Source: Serratia bockelmannii (lineage in GTDB: Bacteria; Pseudomonadota; Gammaproteobacteria; Enterobacterales; Enterobacteriaceae). From it: a DNA stretch of 64,000 nucleotides. The stretch covers positions 620,001-684,000 of the forward strand of contig NZ_VOUX01000033.1 in NCBI RefSeq assembly GCF_008011855.1, written 5' to 3'. How positions within the stretch are numbered: the first letter of the stretch is position 1; each line of letters begins with the position of its first letter. The translations under genes were made by a program, and so were the position numbers. Below, in pieces: positions 1 through 7,625 of this stretch. The notes beneath the pieces are model-generated. The model searched no databases, was not told the DNA's origin, and saw nothing but the letters and a program-made list of their open reading frames with translations.

Positions 1-24
1 TTTTTTGGTCATAGGAGAAGTGCA

Positions 25-825
25 ATGGAGATCACCACTCTTCAGATTGTGCTGATATTTATCGTTGCCTGTATCGCCGGGATGGGTTCCGTCCTCGACG
101 AGTTCCAGTTCCACCGTCCGCTGGTCGCCTGTACCCTGATCGGCTTTATCCTCGGCGATATGAAAACCGGTATCATCATCGGCGGTACGCTGGAAATGAT
201 CGCCCTGGGCTGGATGAACATCGGTGCGGCCGTCGCGCCGGATGCTGCCCTGGCGTCCATCATCTCGACCATTCTGGTCATCGCCGGCGGGCAAAGCGTC
301 GGCGCCGGTATCGCCCTGGCCATTCCGCTGGCGGCGGCCGGCCAGGTATTAACCATCATCGTGCGTACCCTCACCGTGGCGTTCCAGCACGCGGCGGATA
401 GCGCAGCGGAGCGCGGCAGCCTGCGCGCCATTAGCTGGATCCATGTCGGCGCCCTGCTGCTGCAGGCGATGCGTATCGCCATCCCGGCGGTCATTGTCGC
501 CATCTCGGTCGGCACCGCCGGGGTACACGCCTTGCTCAACTCGATCCCGGAAGTGGTCACCAGCGGCCTGAACATCGCCGGCGGCATGATCGTCGTGGTC
601 GGTTACGCAATGGTGATTAACATGATGCGCGCCGGCTACCTGATGCCGTTCTTCTATCTCGGTTTCGTTACCGCCGCCTTCACCAACTTCAACCTGGTGG
701 CGCTCGGCGTCATTGGCGTGGTGATGGCCGTGCTGTATATCCAGCTCAGCCCGAAATACAACAAGTCTCAAGTTGTACAGGCCGGCCCGGCTAACGCGAA
801 CGATCTCGATAACGAACTCGACTAG
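25..825 (+). CDS. manY: Mannose-family PTS transporter subunit IIC (ManY)
   Basis: Membrane channel subunit of the mannose/glucosamine phosphotransferase system. It translocates the hexose across the inner membrane while IIA-IIB (ManX) and IID (ManZ) supply phosphate and complete the complex. The 266-residue protein is almost colinear with E. coli ManY, from its MEITTLQIV start to a DLDNELD end, and is a chain of hydrophobic helices. A ribosome-binding sequence (AGGAGAAG) sits just before the ATG. manX, which normally precedes it, must lie left of the window. manZ follows after a 15-base gap, so the two are co-transcribed. Family and orthology are recognised from memory with high confidence. 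Confidence 0.96.
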   Translation: MEITTLQIVLIFIVACIAGMGSVLDEFQFHRPLVACTLIGFILGDMKTGIIIGGTLEMIALGWMNIGAAVAPDAALASIISTILVIAGGQSVGAGIALAIPLAAAGQVLTIIVRTLTVAFQHAADSAAERGSLRAISWIHVGALLLQAMRIAIPAVIVAISVGTAGVHALLNSIPEVVTSGLNIAGGMIVVVGYAMVINMMRAGYLMPFFYLGFVTAAFTNFNLVALGVIGVVMAVLYIQLSPKYNKSQVVQAGPANANDLDNELD

Positions 826-840
826 GAATAGGTGAGAGAA

Positions 841-1683
841 ATGGTTGATACAACTGCTCAAAAGAAACTCACGCCGGCCGATATTCGCGGCGTATTCCTG
901 CGTTCGAACCTGTTCCAGGGTTCATGGAACTTCGAACGCATGCAGGCGCTGGGTTTTTGCTTCTCGATGGTGCCGGTGATCCGCCGCCTGTATCCGGAAA
1001 ACAATGACGATCGCAAACAGGCGATCAAGCGTCACCTGGAGTTCTTCAACACCCACCCTTACGTGGCGGCGCCGGTGCTCGGTGTGACCATGGCGATGGA
1101 AGAGCAACGCGCCAACGGCGCGCCGATCGATGACGCCGCAATCAACGGCATCAAGGTCGGTTTGATGGGGCCTTTAGCGGGCGTCGGTGACCCGATCTTC
1201 TGGGGCACCGTGCGACCGGTGTTCGCCGCGCTTGGGGCGGGCATCGCCATGAGCGGCAGCCTGCTTGGACCGATCCTGTTCTTCGTGCTGTTCAACCTGG
1301 TGCGCCTGCTGACCCGCTACTACGGCGTGGCCTACGGTTACCGTAAAGGGGTCGATATCGTCAACGACATGGGCGGCGGCTTCCTGCAGAAACTGACGGA
1401 AGGAGCGTCCATTCTCGGCCTGTTTGTCATGGGGGCGCTGGTCAACAAGTGGACGCACGTGAATATCCCGCTGGTGGTGTCCAAGATAACCGACCAGACC
1501 GGGCATACCAACGTCACCACGGTGCAGACCATCCTCGACCAGCTGATGCCGGGCCTGGTGCCGTTGCTGCTGACCTTCGCCTGTATGTGGCTGCTGCGCA
1601 AGAAAGTCAACGCGCTGTGGATCATCATCGGCTTCTTCGTCATCGGTATCTTTGGCTATTGGATTGGCCTGCTGGGCCTGTAA
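841..1683 (+). CDS. manZ: Mannose-family PTS transporter subunit IID (ManZ)
   Basis: IID subunit that partners ManY in the mannose PTS permease and is required for sugar translocation. The protein has the N-terminal signature [20 protein letters not shown] and the conserved segment [14 protein letters not shown], then membrane segments toward the C-terminus, ending in GLLGL as in E. coli. I place the start at the ATG at 841 (MVDTTAQ), giving 280 residues, because it follows AGGTGAGAG at good spacing and matches E. coli ManZ. An in-frame ATG at 832 would add three residues. A strong intrinsic terminator follows at once, ending the manXYZ unit. Confidence 0.96.
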   Translation: MVDTTAQKKLTPADIRGVFLRSNLFQGSWNFERMQALGFCFSMVPVIRRLYPENNDDRKQAIKRHLEFFNTHPYVAAPVLGVTMAMEEQRANGAPIDDAAINGIKVGLMGPLAGVGDPIFWGTVRPVFAALGAGIAMSGSLLGPILFFVLFNLVRLLTRYYGVAYGYRKGVDIVNDMGGGFLQKLTEGASILGLFVMGALVNKWTHVNIPLVVSKITDQTGHTNVTTVQTILDQLMPGLVPLLLTFACMWLLRKKVNALWIIIGFFVIGIFGYWIGLLGL

Positions 1684-1695
1684 TCGTTCGAAACG

Positions 1696-1721
1696 GCCGG
1701 GGGGCAACCCCCGGCTTTTTT
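1696..1721 (+). terminator. Rho-independent terminator after manZ
   Basis: Perfect 8-bp GC stem (GCCGGGGG / CCCCCGGC) closed by a GCAA tetraloop and followed by six T. It ends the mannose PTS transcript just before yobD. Confidence 0.9.
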
Positions 1722-1733
1722 ATGGAGCAAGAG

Positions 1734-2192
1734 ATGTCACTGACCGACGCCGTACTGATGCTGTTTATCGCCCTGCTGTTGCTGTATTCGCTGTACGACG
1801 AATTCGGCATGGATCTGCTGAAAGGTAAAACGCGGCTCAAAGTACCGCTTAAACGCCGCCACCGCCTCGACAGCCTGATTTTCGTCGGCCTGATCGCCAT
1901 TCTGATTTACCGCAATGTCACCGACAACGGTGCGGTATTAACCACCTATCTGCTTATTTCTTTGGCGTTGCTCGCCATCTATATTTCTTATATTCGCGCT
2001 CCCAAGATGGTGTTTAAAGCGCACGGTTTTTTCTTCGCCAATGTGTTTGTCGAATATAACCGCATTAAAGCCATGAATTTATCGGAGGACGGCATTCTGG
2101 CCGTCGACCTGGAACAGCGCCGGCTGTTGGTTCAGGTGACCCACCTGGACGACCTGGAGAAGATTTACCACTTTTTTGTTGATAATCAATAA
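1734..2192 (+). CDS. yobD: UPF0266 membrane protein YobD
   Basis: Small inner-membrane protein of unknown function (DUF986/UPF0266), 152 residues, the same length as E. coli YobD. It has an N-terminal helix ending in LLYSLYDEF, two central hydrophobic helices, then a conserved soluble tail with [20 protein letters not shown] and LEQRRLL. The start at 1734 gives the family length and follows GGAG at 1724. The gene lies between manZ and mntP as in E. coli. The manZ terminator hairpin overlaps its leader, so it probably depends on read-through or its own promoter. No biochemical role is known to me. Confidence 0.92.
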   Translation: MSLTDAVLMLFIALLLLYSLYDEFGMDLLKGKTRLKVPLKRRHRLDSLIFVGLIAILIYRNVTDNGAVLTTYLLISLALLAIYISYIRAPKMVFKAHGFFFANVFVEYNRIKAMNLSEDGILAVDLEQRRLLVQVTHLDDLEKIYHFFVDNQ

Positions 2193-2419
2193 ATAAAGAA
2201 AAATTAACGTTATTTTAGCTCAAACCTTGCGCTGCTTATGGGTAATTAATCGGCAGCGCAATCTCCTTTCTGACTATTATTTCTGCAACATTGTTACCCC
2301 TGGCTACATTATATTCCCGCATGAAATTAGATTAATGAAAACGAGTCTCAATTAAGAACAAACATTGCCATAGAATAAGGTTGTCCGTGGCGGAAATAAT
2401 ATGATATGGTTGCGCCGTC

Positions 2420-2590
2420 ATTGGGGAGTAGCCGGTTTCTGGAGAATAAAAAGCCAGAAACGCCCGTATCAACATACTCGTTTCGCCGTAAGAAACGTGG
2501 TGCGGGCAGCCAGGTAAGGTTGGCGAGACCATAGACACGTAACTCCGTCGTTTGGTTGGGGGTGGGTTACGTGTATATGGAGCCACCCGG
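2420..2590 (+). promoter_or_regulatory. yybP-ykoY manganese riboswitch in the mntP leader
   Basis: The 413-base gap before mntP holds a structured leader carrying hallmarks of the yybP-ykoY class: GGGGAGTAGCC at its 5' side, the block CCGTATCAACATACTCGTT that I recall from E. coli mntP, then GGCGAGACCATA and a G-rich 3' segment (GGTTGGGGGTGGG). This RNA class binds Mn2+ and raises expression of manganese efflux genes. The mntP ribosome-binding site (GAGG, 2593-2596) lies just downstream, so translational or termination control are both possible. The AT-rich stretch 2193-2420 presumably holds the promoter; I saw no convincing MntR palindrome there. Confidence 0.88.
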
Positions 2591-2605
2591 CCGAGGCTAT
2601 TTCAC

Positions 2606-3175
2606 ATGAACCTTTCAGCAACGCTTATTCTCGCTTTTGGCATGTCCATGGATGCTTTCGCCGCGTCGATCGGCAAAGGTGCCAGCTTGCATCAACCCCG
2701 TTTCCGCGAAGCGATCCGCACCGGCCTGATCTTCGGCGTGGTCGAAGCGATCACCCCGCTCATCGGTTGGGCCATCGGCCTGTTCGCCAGTCAATACATC
2801 ATGGAATGGGACCACTGGGTCGCCTTCTCGCTGCTGTTCATTCTCGGCATGCGCATGATCGTCGAAGGGGTACGTAACAAGCCCGATGAAGAAGAGAAGG
2901 TCAAACGTCATGGTTTCTGGTTGCTGGTCGCCACCGCCATCGCCACCAGCCTCGACGCGATGGCCATCGGCGTCGGTCTGGCTTTCCTGCAGGTGAACAT
3001 CGTGCATACCGCGATGGCCATCGGCTGCGCCACCATGATCATGGCGACGCTAGGCATGATGATCGGCCGCTTTATCGGCCCACTGCTGGGCAAGCGCGCC
3101 GAAATCCTCGGCGGCGTGGTGCTGATCGGTATCGGCGTCAACATTCTGCTGGAGCACCTCGGCTACCTGGCCTGA
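2606..3175 (+). CDS. mntP: Manganese exporter MntP
   Basis: Inner-membrane Mn2+ efflux pump that protects against manganese excess. The 189-residue protein consists of two homologous membrane repeats. Each carries the acidic signature expected for metal transport: [12 protein letters not shown] with Asp16, and [12 protein letters not shown] with Asp117. Six hydrophobic segments are visible. The start at 2606 ([12 protein letters not shown]) gives the same length as I recall for E. coli; an upstream in-frame extension would run through the riboswitch and is rejected. The neighbours yobD and rlmA match the E. coli order. Expression is expected to respond to Mn2+ through the riboswitch upstream. 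Confidence 0.96.
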   Translation: MNLSATLILAFGMSMDAFAASIGKGASLHQPRFREAIRTGLIFGVVEAITPLIGWAIGLFASQYIMEWDHWVAFSLLFILGMRMIVEGVRNKPDEEEKVKRHGFWLLVATAIATSLDAMAIGVGLAFLQVNIVHTAMAIGCATMIMATLGMMIGRFIGPLLGKRAEILGGVVLIGIGVNILLEHLGYLA

Positions 3176-3188
3176 AGCGCTCGCTTTG

Positions 3189-3216
3189 AAAAAAACCTGC
3201 CGCGGCAGGTTTTTTT
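3189..3216. terminator. Bidirectional terminator between mntP and rlmA
   Basis: Perfect palindrome with 14-base arms (AAAAAAACCTGCCG and its complement). Both strands end in a run of seven T, so it can stop the convergent mntP and rlmA transcripts. Confidence 0.92.
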
Positions 3217-3236
3217 GTTTTTGAGTTCAAGGCCCC

Positions 3237-4055
3237 TTAAGCGCGACGTCGGTACAACGCCAGCACGAAGTCCGTCTCGCACACAAACTCGCCGCTCTCG
3301 GCCAACCGCTGTTGCACCTCCGGCGTGGCGCGCCAGGCGAACGGCGTCATCTGCAGCAGATTGGCGGCCTGCGTGCCCGGTAGGGTCATCGTATAGGCCA
3401 GCGCCTCTTTGCGCTCGCAGTCGAATCCGGCGAACTGTTCATCCTGTTCGGCATGCAGCTGCACCTGCTGGTACACCTGCTCTTTCAGCTGGTACAGATG
3501 ACGCGGGCCCGGCGACACCGTCAGCACCACGCCGCCCGGCTTCACTACCCGTGCCAGCTCCTCCGCCTTGCAAGGTGCATAAATGCGCAAGACCGCATCC
3601 AACGCCCCATCGGCGAACGGCAAACGGTGACTGGAAGCGACGCAGAACGAGACCGCCGGATAACGTTTAGCGGCGTAGCGGATCGCCACCTTGGCGACAT
3701 CCAGCCCATTGACCGCCATATTGCGCTCCTGGGCCAGCCTGGCGGCCACCGCGGCAGTGTAATACCCTTCCCCACAGCCTATGTCCAACAACGCGCCAGC
3801 ATCGGCCGCCAGCGCCAAATCCAGCCACTCGGCCACCTGCTCTTGCAACGGCTGATAATATCCACCGTCGAGAAACGCTCGCCGCGCCTGCATCATTTCC
3901 GCGCTGTCTCCCGGCTGCTTCGATCGCTTGTGCTGTACCGGCAGCAGATTGACGTAGCCCTCTTTAGCTTGATCGAACTGATGATTGCCGTCACAACGCC
4001 AGTGTTGTGATGAAAAATGCAGCGATTGATGACACAGGGGACATTGATAAGACAT
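3237..4055 (-). CDS. rlmA: 23S rRNA (guanine-745-N1)-methyltransferase RlmA
   Basis: SAM-dependent enzyme that methylates G745 of 23S rRNA. The N-terminus carries a zinc ribbon with Cys5, Cys8, Cys21 and His25 (CPLC ... CDGNH). The Rossmann SAM-binding motif [11 protein letters not shown] lies around residues 89-99, and [11 protein letters not shown] and [13 protein letters not shown] follow as in E. coli RlmA. The start at 4055 gives 272 residues, close to E. coli's 269; a longer frame upstream lacks zinc-ribbon context. It converges on mntP and is divergent from the PgeF-like gene, with about 160 bp between the two starts. Confidence 0.95.
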   Translation of the reverse strand: MSYQCPLCHQSLHFSSQHWRCDGNHQFDQAKEGYVNLLPVQHKRSKQPGDSAEMMQARRAFLDGGYYQPLQEQVAEWLDLALAADAGALLDIGCGEGYYTAAVAARLAQERNMAVNGLDVAKVAIRYAAKRYPAVSFCVASSHRLPFADGALDAVLRIYAPCKAEELARVVKPGGVVLTVSPGPRHLYQLKEQVYQQVQLHAEQDEQFAGFDCERKEALAYTMTLPGTQAANLLQMTPFAWRATPEVQQRLAESGEFVCETDFVLALYRRRA

Positions 4056-4216
4056 GAATGGGCTTCCAGAGAGACAGGGCGCGGCTAGTCTAAAGAAGGC
4101 GCCGGTTTGATGCAAGGCGCATCCCCACTCGCTTTCGCCGCCAACAACACCTGGCCAAGCGGGGAAAAAGCTGGCTACACTGAGAGTCTGTTTTCTCACG
4201 CAGGTGAACATAACTT

Positions 4217-4933
4217 ATGAGCGATCGTTCCGCGCTGCTCGATGCGGTGCCCCACATTCAGCACGGCTTCGGCAGCAAACTCGCGCTGCTGCCAGGGCAT
4301 CTGCTGCCCTACAGCGCCACGCTGCCGGAAAAAAAGCAGGTACACGGCACCCGCATCGTCGACGTGCTGCAACCGGCGCAGGCGTGCGGCGAGGCCGATG
4401 GTTTCTACACTCGCCAGCCCGGCATTCTGATCAGCGTACTGACGGCGGACTGTCTGCCGGTGCTGTTCAGCCGCCGCGACGGTGGCGCTATCGCGGCGGT
4501 ACACGCCGGCTGGCGCGGGTTACTGGACGGCATTCTGGAGCAGATGGCGTCCCGCATTCGCCAAGATGGCGACACCGCCGATTGGGTGGTGTCTATCGGC
4601 CCCGCCGCCGGCCCATGCTGCTACGAAGTCGATGAAGCGCTGGTGGAGAATTTTAAACAGCGCCTGCCGCTGCCCGCCACGCTGATCAGCCCGCATTACC
4701 GGCATCTGGATCTGGCCGCAATTGCCGAATACAAGCTGACGGAGCTCGGTTTCGCCGCCGTTGACCGCGCCGGCAGTTGCACCATCTGCACGCCGGACGT
4801 CGACCCGCAGCGGCCGCAGCGCTTCAAATACACCAGCTATCGCCGCAACAGCCATCGGCGCGCGCAGGATCCGACGCATCCGGGGATCAAAGGCCGCAAC
4901 CAGTACGCAGGCATCGTCATCGCCGCCGGATGA
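4217..4933 (+). CDS. PgeF/YfiH-family laccase-domain protein (Cu-oxidase_4 fold)
   Basis: Member of the YfiH/PgeF family, described as polyphenol oxidases, purine nucleosidases or, for E. coli PgeF, a peptidoglycan-precursor editing factor. The metal site is intact: KQVHG (His43), TADCLPVLF (Cys79) and HAGWRG (His96), followed by GPAAGPCCYEV. The 238-residue protein differs from E. coli YfiH, which sits beside rluD, in having a long C-terminal tail with CTICTPDV and YTSYRRNS. It is therefore probably a paralogue rather than the housekeeping copy. AGGTGA precedes the ATG. It is inserted between rlmA and cspC, which adjoin in E. coli. The substrate cannot be told from sequence. Confidence 0.82.
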   Translation: MSDRSALLDAVPHIQHGFGSKLALLPGHLLPYSATLPEKKQVHGTRIVDVLQPAQACGEADGFYTRQPGILISVLTADCLPVLFSRRDGGAIAAVHAGWRGLLDGILEQMASRIRQDGDTADWVVSIGPAAGPCCYEVDEALVENFKQRLPLPATLISPHYRHLDLAAIAEYKLTELGFAAVDRAGSCTICTPDVDPQRPQRFKYTSYRRNSHRRAQDPTHPGIKGRNQYAGIVIAAG

Positions 4934-4941
4934 CGGAAACG

Positions 4942-4969
4942 AAAAAGCCCGCGCGAAGGCGGGCTTTTT
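4942..4969. terminator. Bidirectional terminator between the PgeF-like gene and cspC
   Basis: Stem AAAAAGCCCGC / GCGGGCTTTTT with a 6-base loop. T-runs on both strands serve the two convergent genes. Confidence 0.9.
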
Positions 4970-4985
4970 GTACAGCTGACGCTGA

Positions 4986-5195
4986 TTAGATAGCAGTAAC
5001 GTTTACTGCAGATGGGCCTTTCTGGCCATCTTGGATTTCGAACTCAACGTTCTGGCCTTCAGCCAGGGTTTTGAAGCCGTTACCCTGGATTGCAGAGAAG
5101 TGTACGAACACGTCTTTGCTGCCGTCAGCCGGGGTGATGAAACCGAAACCTTTAGACTCGTTGAACCACTTAACTTGACCTTTGATCTTTGCCAT
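4986..5195 (-). CDS. cspC: Cold-shock-family RNA chaperone CspC
   Basis: 69-residue single cold-shock domain that binds single-stranded RNA and DNA and affects mRNA stability, including rpoS in E. coli. RNP1 (KGFGFI) and RNP2 (VFVHF) are present. From memory it differs from E. coli CspC by about one residue (GPSAVNV for GPAAVNV). AAGGAA precedes the ATG at suitable spacing. It is preceded on the same strand by yobF, with which it is co-transcribed in E. coli, and followed by a strong terminator. CspC is generally expressed at 37 degrees C and is not strictly cold-induced. Confidence 0.97.
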   Translation of the reverse strand: MAKIKGQVKWFNESKGFGFITPADGSKDVFVHFSAIQGNGFKTLAEGQNVEFEIQDGQKGPSAVNVTAI

Positions 5196-5236
5196 CTTGA
5201 GTATTTCCTTTGGATTGTTTAAACCGCCCGTGGGCG

Positions 5237-5353
5237 TTACATAGACAAACTAGAGTCGTTACTGCTTGAGGCACTAAGATAAGGATCGGCAGAGAAGCGG
5301 TATTCAACGCTAACGTCTTTACTCAGAACTTCTTTACTGAAAATGCCACACAT
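5237..5353 (-). CDS. yobF: Small stress-associated protein YobF (DUF2527)
   Basis: 38-residue reading frame starting [20 protein letters not shown], which closely matches my memory of E. coli YobF ([20 protein letters not shown]). It sits immediately upstream of cspC on the same strand, 41 bases away, as in E. coli. The frame stops after SSLSM, whereas E. coli YobF runs on for about nine more residues, so the C-terminus is shortened here. YobF is a small protein made under stress and has no defined biochemical role. Conserved sequence and synteny make the call secure despite the length. Confidence 0.9.
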   Translation of the reverse strand: MCGIFSKEVLSKDVSVEYRFSADPYLSASSSNDSSLSM

Positions 5354-6033
5354 ATACAGAACTGTACCTCGTTTTACCCAGATGCGTTATCACATACTCT
5401 GTATGCGATGGCAAGCCATTTTTAATCACTGAACGACATGTCGCACATATTTGAAACGGTCGAGAGCCACATTTGCTTAAATAGGCCAAAAGATGTTGAA
5501 GCATCGGCTATTTTCTGCTTGCTAAAACCACCGCACCAGACCCCGCATTCTGGTGGAGTTTTAACAAAACTTTCATCGTTTTGTCGCATGTCCGTCTCGT
5601 CATTTTCGCTTTTTTGCCGCTTATAGCGTTAAAAAATTTGAATCTTTATGGAATTTGATATGCAACATTTGAATATCGATGAACGGGGGCCAATTTATTC
5701 ATCGCTGCTCCGCCCCTTTACCGTCGAAAACGCATCATCATCAGCCTTCAGCCCTGCCGCCACACCGCGCGAGCAGGAGCAGCACACAGGCGGGCGATGA
5801 TGTTACCGTCCTGCACAACGGTTGCATAAGCATGCAACGTCCAGACGCCTCTCCCGCTGGCCAGTGGCTTCATCCTAAATAATCCGAAAACCATCAGTCC
5901 GAATAACCGGAATAATCTTATGAATAGCAAAAGTGTGGCGTTGAATTAAATCCTGAAGATCGGGTGGTTATTTGAATCACCACCCGCACTTATCAATTTT
6001 GCTAATTACTGCCGCGCTTTCAAACCGTTGCTC
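5354..6033. other. 680-bp gap: yobF-cspC promoter region, hairpins, no convincing gene
   Basis: AT-rich leader of yobF on the right strand side. A 7-bp perfect hairpin (CACCAGA / TCTGGTG, 5534-5555) is followed by GAGTTTT, and a second (GTTGCAT / ATGCAAC) lies near 5820-5840. Short reading frames at 5648-5800 (+) and 5748-5930 (-) lack ribosome-binding sites and are not called. A small RNA is possible but not shown. Confidence 0.5.
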
Positions 6034-7068
6034 TTATTCTTTCCTCTGTACCGCAGGGCGAAGAGACCACGCTTGCTGAGAATCCTGCAACGCGATGCGC
6101 TCGCCAATCTTCAGCGGGTGGAATTGATGCTGTTCAAGCCCCGCCTCACTCAGCGCCAGATTCAACTGCTGCGGCGGTTCGTCCAGCGACTCATCCGCCA
6201 ATTCGAATACCCCCCAATGGATGGGAATGGCGCGCGGCTGATTGAGTTGACGGTACAGCGTCACCGACTGCTGCGGATCCATATGCTGCTCCTGCATAAA
6301 CCAGCGCGGTGCGTAGGCGCCGATGGGCAGCGCCGCCACGTCGAACGGCCCCAGCCGTTGACCAATCTCCGCCAGCCGTTCCGAATAACCGCTGTCGCCG
6401 GAAAAATAAAACCGCAGCCCCGGATGGTGGATCACCCATCCACACCACAGTGAGCGATTGCGATCCCACAGCGTGCGCATGCTCCAGTGGCGCGCCGGCG
6501 TGGCGTAGACCGTCAGCTCGCCCAACGGCAGACTCTGCCACCAGTCCAGCTCATGCACCTTCAGCCGATAACGGCGGAACCAGCGCTTCAAGCCGAGCGG
6601 CACGATGAACTCGGCCTGAGGGAAACGCCGCGCCAATTGCCGCACCGTGCGCCTGTCAAGGTGGTCATAATGGTTATGGGAGATCAGTACCGCATCCACC
6701 GCCGGCAGTTGCTCCACCGTCAGGGGCGGCGGCGTTCTGCGCTTCGGGCCGTAAAAGCTCAGTGGCGATGCACGTTCGGACAACACCGGATCGATCAGGA
6801 TATAACGCCCGCTCAACCGCAGCAGCATCGAGGCATGCCCCAACCACCAGACGCTGTCGTCGTTGCCGCTGAGATCGGCAGGCTGCCACCAGCGTTCGGT
6901 AAATTGTGCGTAACCCTGCTGCGGCGGCTTGGGCAATCCCTGGCGCTTGCGTTCATCTTGCCAACGTTGAAGGTCCCCCTCCTGACGCCGCGAAGGTTCC
7001 AGGTTGCGAAATCCCTCCGGCGTATGATGCGCCTTGGCCGCGTCGTAATAACGGTTGATTCTTTTCAT
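6034..7068 (-). CDS. MBL-fold metallohydrolase (NAPE-PLD/UlaG-like)
   Basis: Metallo-beta-lactamase-fold hydrolase of about 344 residues. The dinuclear metal signature is HNHYDHLD (His131, His133, Asp135, His136), preceded by WLGHASMLL and ILIDPVLSERASP and followed by PARHWSMRT, FYFSGDSGYS and IPIHWGVFEL. This order is typical of the NAPE-PLD/RomA-like branch, which hydrolyses phosphodiester or lactone bonds, but the substrate is not evident. I chose the start at 7068 (MKRINRYYD), preceded by AGAAAAGG, rather than an in-frame ATG 39 bases upstream. No signal peptide, so it is cytoplasmic. It is apparently monocistronic. Confidence 0.85.
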   Translation of the reverse strand: MKRINRYYDAAKAHHTPEGFRNLEPSRRQEGDLQRWQDERKRQGLPKPPQQGYAQFTERWWQPADLSGNDDSVWWLGHASMLLRLSGRYILIDPVLSERASPLSFYGPKRRTPPPLTVEQLPAVDAVLISHNHYDHLDRRTVRQLARRFPQAEFIVPLGLKRWFRRYRLKVHELDWWQSLPLGELTVYATPARHWSMRTLWDRNRSLWCGWVIHHPGLRFYFSGDSGYSERLAEIGQRLGPFDVAALPIGAYAPRWFMQEQHMDPQQSVTLYRQLNQPRAIPIHWGVFELADESLDEPPQQLNLALSEAGLEQHQFHPLKIGERIALQDSQQAWSLRPAVQRKE

Positions 7069-7188
7069 CCAGCCTTTTCTCCCGACCACTGCGCCCTGCA
7101 CGGGCATGACTTTCAGTGTAACAAACCCGATGAAGCTCGCACTTTGTCAGCCGTGCGCTGCATCTCGGGACCTTTTGCCGTATGCTGT

Positions 7189-7208
7189 TGTCTCACTCCG
7201 GTGAGACA
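7189..7208. repeat. Inverted repeat TGTCTCAC-TCCG-GTGAGACA
   Basis: Perfect 8-bp arms with a 4-base loop in the divergent region between the MBL hydrolase and the membrane protein at 7289. It has no T-run, so it may be an operator or RNA hairpin rather than a terminator. Confidence 0.5.
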
Positions 7209-7288
7209 GCCAGGGCCGCCAAGAGCCCGTTAAGACTCTCTTAAGATCTTTGTGATTGACTTGTAGGGCATACAGAAAAGGAGAAGTT

Positions 7289-7579
7289 ATGAGTCGTTCT
7301 ACATCCCGCAAATCAGGCTCAAGCCTGGGGCGCCGTATTCGCAGCGCGCTGCTGGCGCAGAAGCAATACTGGAAAATGTATTTCGCCATGAAGCTGCGCC
7401 GCGTGCGCGTACCTGCACCGCTGGTGCTGCTGGGCGGTTCGCTGCTCGGATTCTTCATGTTGACCCTGCTGATGCTCAGCGTGGTGGCCATCGACGTGAT
7501 CAGTACTCTGCTGTTGCTGTGCCGGAAACTGCTGGGGCGGGGGCACGGAGAGGGGCGCGCCTTTATGCCGCGCGGCTAA
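7289..7579 (+). CDS. Small basic membrane protein, unknown
   Basis: 96-residue protein I do not recognise. The N-terminal 45 residues are strongly basic (SRSTSRKSG, GRRIRSALL, MKLRRVRVP). A long hydrophobic stretch (PLVLLGGSLLGFFMLTLLML and following) suggests one or two membrane helices, and a second basic tail reads CRKLLGRGHG. The basic N-terminus predicts an inside location. The start at 7289 follows AAGGAGAAGTT, a strong ribosome-binding site; an upstream in-frame ATG does not. It stands alone between the MBL gene (divergent) and pheP (convergent). Confidence 0.7.
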   Translation: MSRSTSRKSGSSLGRRIRSALLAQKQYWKMYFAMKLRRVRVPAPLVLLGGSLLGFFMLTLLMLSVVAIDVISTLLLLCRKLLGRGHGEGRAFMPRG

Positions 7580-7590
7580 CGAGAAGAGAA

Positions 7591-7615
7591 GCGGAGGCGC
7601 GCCATACGCCTCCGC
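7591..7615. terminator. Intergenic hairpin between convergent genes
   Basis: Perfect 9-bp stem GCGGAGGCG / CGCCTCCGC with a 7-base loop in the 46-bp gap before the 3' end of pheP. It has no T-run, so any terminator function is inferred from position. Confidence 0.5.
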
Positions 7616-7625
7616 AGCAAACAGA

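Noticed and set aside
2193..2420. MntR operator upstream of mntP
   Set aside because: AACATTGCCATAG at about 2360 is only loosely similar to the MntR palindrome; not convincing.
5648..5800. Short plus-strand frame starting MEFDMQHLNIDERG
   Set aside because: About 50 codons with no ribosome-binding site and no recognised family; lies in the yobF leader gap.
5748..5930. Minus-strand frame of 60 codons with a hydrophobic start
   Set aside because: Begins at a TTG with no ribosome-binding site and loses hydrophobicity after 20 residues; considered for mgrB but mgrB is clearly at 10753.
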